The position numbers and the translations under genes are program-made. Positions 6,586 to 11,579 of a stretch of 11,579 nucleotides of DNA are shown piece after piece. A model generated the notes under the pieces. It ran no database searches, had not been told where the DNA came from, and saw only the letters and a program-made list of their open reading frames with translations. This DNA is from Flavobacteriaceae bacterium (GTDB taxonomy: Bacteria; Bacteroidota; Bacteroidia; Flavobacteriales; Flavobacteriaceae): contig JABHGH010000012.1 of the NCBI GenBank assembly GCA_018672145.1, forward strand, positions 1 through 11,579, given 5' to 3'. Positions within the stretch are counted from its first letter, which is position 1, and every line of letters begins with the position of its first letter.

Positions 6586-7450
6586 TTTGCAGGCTTTTCG
6601 TGATTTTTTGAAATTCTTTTTCAGAAGAAAAAGGCACAACGATCTGACCACCACCTTTGCTGTTTACTTGAATTGTTACTTTATCACCAAATATTTTTTT
6701 GTAAATATTGAGTTTACTTTCGGTGTATGGATTTGCCGGTGGGGTTCTTTTCGGTGTTGTTGGTTTGTTTTCTTTGGTCAGTTGTTCTGTTGCACGAACA
6801 GACAATCCCTTAGCTAAGATTTTTTCGTAAACGGCTAATTGATCAGCACGACTTTCAATAGTAACCAGAGCGCGACCATGACCCATAGAAATGAATCCAT
6901 CACGCATTCCCGTTTGAATAATTGGGTCTAAGCGCAGTAATCGTAGATAGTTGGTTATGGTTGAACGTTTTTTTCCAACACGATCACTCATTTGTTCTTG
7001 AGTCAACCCAATTTCGTCTATGAGACGTTGATAGGAAAGCGCAATTTCAATGGGGTCTAAGTCTTCTCGTTGGATGTTTTCTACAAGTGCCATTTCTAAT
7101 GATTCTTGATCGTCAGCAATACGAACAAAAGAAGGAATGGTGGTGAGTCCTACGCTTTGAGCAGCACGCAAACGGCGCTCCCCAGAAACCAACTGGAATG
7201 ATTTATCATCGATTTTGCGAACGGTAATCGGTTGGATAACACCAAGCGTTTTTATTGATGTCGCCAAATCTTCAATGGCTTCTTGGTTGAAGTTTGTTCT
7301 TGGTTGAAAAGGATTGATTTCAATTTGGTCAATTGAAAGCTCAACGACACTTCCAACAACAGCATTCGATGATTCATTTACATTGATAGAATCATCAAGT
7401 AAGGCTGATAAACCTCTGCCAAGTGCTTGTCGTTTGTTTGCTTTTGCCAT
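6575..7450 (-). CDS. parB: Chromosome-partitioning protein ParB (Spo0J family)
   Basis: ParB binds parS sites near the origin, spreads as a CTP-dependent sliding clamp and recruits ParA for chromosome segregation. Family marks in the 291-residue product are ALGRGLSALL (9-18), INPFQPR (45-51), the CTP-binding boxes GERRLRAA (90-97) and ENIQRE (124-129), and a helix-turn-helix at about 147-170 (LTQEQMSDRVGKKRSTITNY). A Pro/Thr/Lys linker (228-242) leads to a C-terminal dimerisation region. It starts three bases after the parA stop and overlaps the DUF5683 gene by 11 bases. I did not find a CACGTG-centred parS site in the window. Confidence 0.96.
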   Translation of the reverse strand: MAKANKRQALGRGLSALLDDSINVNESSNAVVGSVVELSIDQIEINPFQPRTNFNQEAIEDLATSIKTLGVIQPITVRKIDDKSFQLVSGERRLRAAQSVGLTTIPSFVRIADDQESLEMALVENIQREDLDPIEIALSYQRLIDEIGLTQEQMSDRVGKKRSTITNYLRLLRLDPIIQTGMRDGFISMGHGRALVTIESRADQLAVYEKILAKGLSVRATEQLTKENKPTTPKRTPPANPYTESKLNIYKKIFGDKVTIQVNSKGGGQIVVPFSSEKEFQKITKSLQSED

Positions 7451-7453
7451 TTC

Positions 7454-8218
7454 TTAACTATTTTTTGAAATCACCTCGTGGGCTAAATTTAAGTAATTTT
7501 CAGCACCCTTGCTTGTGCTGTCATAATCGATGATGCTTTCGCCAAAACTCGGTGCTTCACCAATCTTTACGTTTCGTTGTATGATGGTTTTGAAAACCAT
7601 TTCGTGGAAATGTTTTTTGACTTCGTCAACAACCTGATTCGATAAGCGTAAACGAGAGTCGTACATTGTGAGTAGCATTCCTTCAATATCTAAATCTTTA
7701 TTATGGATGCGTTGAACACTTTTTATGGTGTTTAGAAGCTTTCCCAACCCCTCAAGAGCAAAGTACTCACATTGAATTGGGATAAGTACAGAATCAGCAG
7801 CTGTCAGGGCATTGAGTGTCAGCAACCCTAAAGAAGGTGCACAGTCAATGATGATAAAGTCATACTGATCTTTGATTCCCTCGAGAGCCTGACGCAACAT
7901 ATACTCTCTACTTGGCTTATCTACCAGTTCAATCTCAATAGCAACTAGATCAATGTGAGAAGGAACGACCATCACATTTGTAGTTGATGTTTGTATGGCT
8001 ACATCTTCTAGCTTCGCAGAGTGTTCAAGAAGTTGATAGGTTCCTTTGTTGTGATTTTCAAATTCTAATCCAAATGCAGAAGTTGCATTGGCTTGTGGAT
8101 CAGCATCTATTAAAAGAACTGATTTTTCAAGTATTCCTAAGCAAGCAGCGAGATTAACTGAAGTTGTGGTTTTTCCAACACCACCTTTTTGATTTGCTAC
8201 AGCTATAATTTTTCCCAT
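7454..8218 (-). CDS. parA: Chromosome-partitioning ATPase ParA (Soj)
   Basis: This 254-residue Walker-type ATPase binds DNA non-specifically in its ATP form and drives ParB-parS complexes apart. The deviant Walker A motif KGGVGKTT (11-18) has the signature Lys11 and Lys16. DADPQ (38-42) and IIDCAPSLGLLTLNAL (from about 123) are the A' and Walker B regions. There is no N-terminal DNA-binding domain, as expected for the chromosomal Soj type. It precedes parB by three bases and probably begins a transcript, because a TTGTACATTTA promoter motif lies about 22 bases upstream (8241-8251) after the SDR gene ends. Confidence 0.97.
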   Translation of the reverse strand: MGKIIAVANQKGGVGKTTTSVNLAACLGILEKSVLLIDADPQANATSAFGLEFENHNKGTYQLLEHSAKLEDVAIQTSTTNVMVVPSHIDLVAIEIELVDKPSREYMLRQALEGIKDQYDFIIIDCAPSLGLLTLNALTAADSVLIPIQCEYFALEGLGKLLNTIKSVQRIHNKDLDIEGMLLTMYDSRLRLSNQVVDEVKKHFHEMVFKTIIQRNVKIGEAPSFGESIIDYDSTSKGAENYLNLAHEVISKNS

Positions 8219-8240
8219 GAGGCGATATTAAAGTAAAGTA

Positions 8241-8251
8241 TAAATGTACAA
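8241..8251 (-). promoter_or_regulatory. Putative -7 promoter box upstream of parA
   Basis: The minus strand reads TTGTACATTTA, one base from the TAnnTTTG consensus and identical to the motif before the SDR gene. It lies in the 71-base gap between the SDR stop and the parA ATG. Transcription would start near 8236, giving a leader of roughly 18 bases. No clear -33 box is seen. Confidence 0.35.
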
Positions 8252-8289
8252 TTAACAGGGTGAAATGGAGTCTGCGAATTTAAAAATAT

Positions 8290-9165
8290 TTACTTTTTTT
8301 TCAACATCGTTTTTTTCAATAACATCCAGAGTGCTTTAGGGATTTTATCGAGCATATTAAACTGTCCTGCTCCTTTTAGCCATTCACCTCCGTCAAGGAC
8401 TATAACTTCTCCATTGAGATAGGCACCAAAATCAGAGACAACATATGCAGATAGATTGGCCAATTCCTGATGATGACCTACACGACCAAGAGGCACTTTT
8501 TTGGCTGGATCAAACTTTTTCACAAGTGGACCAGGAAGTAAACGCTCCCAAGCTCCCTTTGTAGGAAAAGGACCAGGTGCGATAGCATTAAAGCGCATTC
8601 CATATTTTGACCATTCAACAGCTAATGAACGAGTCATAGCCAACACGCCTGCTTTGGCTGTTGCTGAAGGAACCACATAGCCAGAACCTGTAAATGCATA
8701 GGTCGTCACAATGTTTAACACATTGACATTTTTCTTTTTTCTTTTTATCCAATCTTTACCAAAAACCATTGTGCAGTTTTTTGTTCCTTTTAAGACGATG
8801 TCAACAATAGTGTCGAAAGCATTGCTCGATAGATTTTCAGTAGGGGATATGAAATTTCCAGCTGCATTGTTTAGAAGAATATCTATTGATCCAAAGTGAT
8901 CAGTGACTTTTTTGTGCATTTCTTCCACCTGTTCATAAATGCGAACGTCACAAGAAACAGCAAAACAATCTCCTCCAGTGGATTCGCTCAATTCTTTTGC
9001 TGTTGCTTCAAGCTTTTCTAAATTTCTAGAAGTTATAGCGACTTTGGCGCCAAGTTCTAAAAAATATGAAGTCATGGATTTGCCAAGACCGCTACCGCCT
9101 CCTGTTACTACAATTACTTTACCTTCGAGACTACCGTCTCTCAACATTTTATCCGTATGTGTCAT
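8290..9165 (-). CDS. SDR family oxidoreductase, 2,4-dienoyl-CoA reductase type
   Basis: This 291-residue Rossmann-fold enzyme probably reduces 2,4-dienoyl-CoA with NADPH, which allows beta-oxidation of unsaturated fatty acids with even-numbered double bonds. The cofactor motif is TGGGSGLGKSM (21-31), then CDV (72-74) and NNAAGNF (99-105). The usual Tyr-x-x-x-Lys pair is changed: Ser167 sits four residues before Lys171. Instead Tyr156 (TTYAFTGSG) is exactly 15 residues before Lys171, the spacing of Tyr199 and Lys214 in human mitochondrial DECR1, and SGYVVPSATAKAGV and KYGMRFNAIAPGP also match that subgroup. The C-terminus is Lys-rich. A TTGTACATTTA box ends four bases before the ATG, so it may have its own, nearly leaderless, promoter. 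The SDR call is certain; the substrate is inferred. Confidence 0.88.
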   Translation of the reverse strand: MTHTDKMLRDGSLEGKVIVVTGGGSGLGKSMTSYFLELGAKVAITSRNLEKLEATAKELSESTGGDCFAVSCDVRIYEQVEEMHKKVTDHFGSIDILLNNAAGNFISPTENLSSNAFDTIVDIVLKGTKNCTMVFGKDWIKRKKKNVNVLNIVTTYAFTGSGYVVPSATAKAGVLAMTRSLAVEWSKYGMRFNAIAPGPFPTKGAWERLLPGPLVKKFDPAKKVPLGRVGHHQELANLSAYVVSDFGAYLNGEVIVLDGGEWLKGAGQFNMLDKIPKALWMLLKKTMLKKK

Positions 9166-9169
9166 GCTT

Positions 9170-9180
9170 TAAATGTACAA
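9170..9180 (-). promoter_or_regulatory. Putative -7 promoter box of the SDR gene
   Basis: The minus strand reads TTGTACATTTA, the same 11 bases as before parA and close to the rnpB box. It ends four bases upstream of the ATG at 9165, so a transcript started from it would be leaderless or nearly so. It lies in the 21-base gap after the division-protein gene. Confidence 0.4.
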
Positions 9181-9186
9181 TATTAA

Positions 9187-9513
9187 TTACGATGAAGTTT
9201 TAAGACTGTCGCTAAATTCGATAATAAAGATGTCTTCATCTTCCTTTTTTAGAAAGTAATTTTCTCTTCCAAATTTTTCAAGTTCTAAGGAGTCTGATAG
9301 TTTCTGAATAAACAATTTGTCGTCGTTAATTTGACGTAAAAGTTCTTTTTTCTGTCCTTCCAAATCATCTATTTTTTTGTTTAAACTCCAAAAGATACGA
9401 AGTGAATTGGTATCGAAAAACAGCATCCAAAAAATAAAGAATAGACTGACCAACACATAGATATTCGTGCTGATTTTAAACCATTTGTTCTGTTTGATGT
9501 TTTCTGGAATCAC
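9187..9513 (-). CDS. FtsB/DivIC-like septum formation initiator protein
   Basis: A 108-residue bitopic membrane protein. A short cytoplasmic N-terminus (about 12 residues) is followed by one membrane segment (about 13-34, rich in Phe, Leu and Ile), then a coiled coil (about 40-80) including LNKKIDDLEGQKKELLRQI, then the short conserved block EKFGRENYFLKKEDEDIFII. This is the FtsB/DivIC layout: with FtsL and FtsQ these proteins bridge to the septal peptidoglycan synthase FtsW/FtsI. The start is GTG, overlapping the udk stop as GTGA, so it is probably translated by re-initiation after udk. From memory, udk followed by this family is a common flavobacterial pair, usually ahead of methylmalonyl-CoA mutase rather than an SDR. 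Confidence 0.88.
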   Translation of the reverse strand: MIPENIKQNKWFKISTNIYVLVSLFFIFWMLFFDTNSLRIFWSLNKKIDDLEGQKKELLRQINDDKLFIQKLSDSLELEKFGRENYFLKKEDEDIFIIEFSDSLKTSS

Positions 9514-10118
9514 TTGACAACTTTGTCTAACAAATTACAAAAAGATGACAATCTTGAAAGATCATCTGGATCATTATCAAAAATATGATCTGCCGTTTGT
9601 TTATATGGTTCTATATGTTGATTATGCATCGGAATAATTGTCTCAGCAAAGCGGCTCTTTACTTCGTCTTCCGTTCGGCCTCTTGTTCTTGTGTCTCTTT
9701 CAATCCGTCTTCTAAGCCTAGTATCTTGTTTTGCATCTATAAAAATAGCTTGTGAAAACAAGTTTCTCAACCCTTTATGAGCAAAAATCAAAATTCCCTC
9801 AACAAATACTATTGGTTTTGGCATGACAACATTGACTTGGTCTGTTCGTAAGTGTTCACTAAACGAATACACGGGTGTATGAATGGGTTGGCTTTTCAAC
9901 AATTTGCTTAGTTGAAGTGTAAACAGTTCGTAATCAATTGCGTCAGGATGATCGAAATTTAGCTTACATCGTTCTTCAAATGTTAATGAGTCATGCTGTT
10001 TGTAAAATGAATCTTGAGAGATGACAGAGACTTTATCACTTGATAAATGTTCTTTTGCAGCATGAACCAAAGTCGTTTTTCCCGATCCAGAGCCTCCACA
10101 TACACCAATTATTATCAT
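9510..10118 (-). CDS. udk: Uridine kinase
   Basis: This enzyme phosphorylates uridine (and usually cytidine) to UMP or CMP in pyrimidine salvage. The 202-residue protein has the P-loop GGSGSGKTT (8-16), the QDSFYK motif with Asp36 and Tyr39 for nucleoside binding, NFDHPDAIDY (54-63), VEGIL (106-110) at the Walker B position, and the Arg-rich lid RRIERDTRTRGR (137-148). Length and motif order match E. coli Udk. It overlaps the cytochrome c gene (ATGA) and the downstream division gene (GTGA), so the three are likely translated together, although there is no obvious functional link. Confidence 0.95.
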   Translation of the reverse strand: MIIIGVCGGSGSGKTTLVHAAKEHLSSDKVSVISQDSFYKQHDSLTFEERCKLNFDHPDAIDYELFTLQLSKLLKSQPIHTPVYSFSEHLRTDQVNVVMPKPIVFVEGILIFAHKGLRNLFSQAIFIDAKQDTRLRRRIERDTRTRGRTEDEVKSRFAETIIPMHNQHIEPYKQTADHIFDNDPDDLSRLSSFCNLLDKVVK

Positions 10119-10510
10119 GGTTTATCACTATTTAACATTTGTACATCCTTTATCGTAATCTCTTCGTCATGTTGATTGCCCCAACTGTTTAGAATGTAAT
10201 TGGTGACATCTGCAACCTCTTGGTCATCCAATCCCATGGGAGCCATTGAATTGTCATAGTTAACTCCATTGACAACAATAGGCCCTTTTAATCCAAACGC
10301 AATACTACGGATAGTTTCTTTTATATTTTTTAAATAATCTGCTTTTGCCAGTGGCGGGAATATTCCCTTAATGCCACCACCATCTGGACGATGACAACGC
10401 ACACAAAATTCATTGTAAATCATTTGACCTCTACGATAGGTCTCTTGGGTCGTGATTTGTGCCAACGATAAGTTGGAAAAAAGAATAAGAAAAGCAGTGA
10501 TCAACTTCAT
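10115..10510 (-). CDS. Small exported c-type cytochrome
   Basis: A 131-residue mono-haem cytochrome c. The N-terminus is a signal peptide (MKLITAFLILFSNLSLAQ), probably cleaved after Ala17, so the mature protein is periplasmic. Haem is attached at CVRCH (Cys36, Cys39, His40), followed by a Pro/Gly-rich loop RPDGGGIKGIFPPLAK. The sixth ligand is probably a methionine in NSMAPMGLDD (Met89 or Met92), followed by a C-terminal helix (DQEVADVTNYILNSWG) typical of class I cytochromes. It overlaps the PQQ sugar dehydrogenase gene by four bases (ATGA), so it is a good candidate electron acceptor for that enzyme; this partnership is inferred from position only. Confidence 0.92.
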   Translation of the reverse strand: MKLITAFLILFSNLSLAQITTQETYRRGQMIYNEFCVRCHRPDGGGIKGIFPPLAKADYLKNIKETIRSIAFGLKGPIVVNGVNYDNSMAPMGLDDQEVADVTNYILNSWGNQHDEEITIKDVQMLNSDKP

Positions 10511-11579
10511 GTTTTTGGCAAGATTTTATATATCCCTTTATTCTCAACTGCGATATACAACAATCCGTCGGGGCCTAGAACTACATCTCTAACACGTCCA
10601 ATATCAACGGCAATTTTTTCACGATAAGCCACTTTTCCGTCACTAATCACAAGTCGTTCGAGGTAATTAAATTTGAGTGCGCCAACGACTAAACTTCCAT
10701 CCCAGTTCGGATATTTGGAATTGTGCACAAAAGCCATTCCAGAGGGTGCGATTGATGGTACCCAATAGTGTAGCGGTTGTTCCATGCCAGGAAGGGCTTT
10801 GTCTTTTGTGATGGTTGTCCCTGTGTAGTTTTTGCCATACGTGATACTTGGCCAGCCATAATTTTTTCCAGCTTGAAGAATGTTTATTTCATCACCACCT
10901 TTTGGTCCATGCTCATGTGTCCATATCTCGCCTGTAACAGGGTGCACGGTCATTCCCTGTGGATTTCGGTGACCATATGAGTATATGGCTGTTTTGGCAT
11001 TTGTAACATTGACAAAAGGATTATCACTAGGAATTTGACCGTTTGATGTTAAACGATACACTTTCCCACCATCTCTTGTAATGTCTTGTGGGTTGAGATC
11101 ACGATTACCACGGTCACCAACAGTGAAATATAAAAACCCTTCATTGTCAAAAACAATACGAGACCCAAAGTGAACACCACGTTTTGTGTTTGGTTCTGCT
11201 TTGTACAAAAGCATGACATCATCAAGTTTATTATTGTTTAAAACAGCACGATATAACGCAGTATTTCCCCCCAGTTTTTCAGAGCCTTCCGAAGTTGACT
11301 GTGTAAAATAGATGATGTTGTTTTCGCTATAGTTTGGGTGTAAAGCAATTCCTAGCAACCCACCTTGACCACGTATGTAGGGGGGAGGAACGTTTTGAAT
11401 AGATGTTTTTATACCATCCTTGTAATGGATAATCTGTCCGTCTTTTTCTGTAATAAGAATGCTTTGGTCAGGGAGAAAAGCCATTCCCCACGGAACATCA
11501 AGATCAGGAACAACCAGCGATAATGAATAGTCAATGTTTTCAGGTGTCTTAATTGGCACTTCAGGTTGCCCACAGGCAC
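10507..11579 (-). CDS. PQQ-dependent sugar dehydrogenase (GSDH family) lipoprotein, 5' end outside the window
   Basis: This beta-propeller enzyme family oxidises aldose sugars with pyrroloquinoline quinone. The visible part shows VPWGMAFLPDQSILITEKDG, GGLLGIALHPNY, the active-site His in KRGVHFGSRIVFD, and YSYGHRNPQGM followed by THEHGPKGGDEINILQAGKNYGWP, all hallmarks of the GSDH (YliI/Asd-like) fold. A GTG at 11559 is not the true start: the frame stays open to the window edge and upstream codons read A-C-G-Q-P-E, which looks like a lipobox with Cys at 11572-11574. The mature protein is therefore probably a lipid-anchored periplasmic enzyme. The stop overlaps the cytochrome c gene. The sugar substrate cannot be told, and family members without PQQ exist. 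Confidence 0.9.
   Translation of the reverse strand, partial: ACGQPEVPIKTPENIDYSLSLVVPDLDVPWGMAFLPDQSILITEKDGQIIHYKDGIKTSIQNVPPPYIRGQGGLLGIALHPNYSENNIIYFTQSTSEGSEKLGGNTALYRAVLNNNKLDDVMLLYKAEPNTKRGVHFGSRIVFDNEGFLYFTVGDRGNRDLNPQDITRDGGKVYRLTSNGQIPSDNPFVNVTNAKTAIYSYGHRNPQGMTVHPVTGEIWTHEHGPKGGDEINILQAGKNYGWPSITYGKNYTGTTITKDKALPGMEQPLHYWVPSIAPSGMAFVHNSKYPNWDGSLVVGALKFNYLERLVISDGKVAYREKIAVDIGRVRDVVLGPDGLLYIAVENKGIYKILPKT

Noticed and set aside
6586..6654. Upstream extension of the DUF5683 gene to ATG/GTG codons inside parB
   Set aside because: It would put 23 basic residues before a standard signal peptide and overlap parB by about 80 bases; GTG 6585 fits better.
1..11579. CRISPR array, tRNA gene, insertion sequence or defence island
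   Set aside because: No spaced direct repeats, tRNA cloverleaf, transposase or terminal inverted repeats were seen; gene content is housekeeping and there is no gene-free stretch above 300 bases other than rnpB with its flanks.

Overview
The window looks like a piece of Bacteroidota chromosome, most likely Flavobacteriales. The evidence is an AT-rich sequence with T/A-rich spacers, start codons without Shine-Dalgarno sequences, -7 promoter boxes of the TAnnTTTG type, a DnaX without the zinc-binding cysteine module, an oversized LepB with an extra multi-membrane-segment N-terminus, and the gene block parA-parB-DUF5683-dapB-lepB-wbqC. All protein genes lie on the minus strand. Only the RNase P RNA gene is on the plus strand.

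Read in the direction of transcription (right to left), the first block is a PQQ-dependent sugar dehydrogenase lipoprotein that runs off the right edge, a small c-type cytochrome, uridine kinase (udk) and a FtsB/DivIC-like division protein. These are joined by 4-base stop/start overlaps and probably form one translationally coupled unit. A 2,4-dienoyl-CoA-reductase-type SDR follows, with its own probable promoter.

The second block is parA, parB, a DUF5683 membrane protein, dapB (lysine/peptidoglycan precursor synthesis), lepB (signal peptidase I) and a WbqC-family protein, with very tight spacing or overlaps. It ends in a glyoxalase-superfamily (VOC) gene that is intact apart from one in-frame TGA. 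It combines chromosome partitioning, cell-wall precursor supply and protein export.

The third block, on the left, is rnpB on the plus strand, convergent with the VOC gene and divergent from dnaX. dnaX overlaps the start of a miaE-like tRNA hydroxylase gene that runs off the left edge.

Most of the window is ordinary housekeeping DNA. The best signal is in dnaX: a run of ten A residues containing an in-phase A AAA AAG heptamer lies directly after the clamp-loader collar domain, with an immediate stop in the -1 frame and an early stop in the +1 frame. This should yield a tau/gamma pair as in E. coli and Thermus. Secondary signals are a shared TTGTACWTTTR promoter motif before rnpB, parA and the SDR gene, -7 boxes so close to the dnaX and SDR start codons that leaderless mRNAs are likely, a very compact RNase P RNA, and the sugar dehydrogenase/cytochrome pair. 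I found no convincing wholly new system, CRISPR array, transposon or tRNA.
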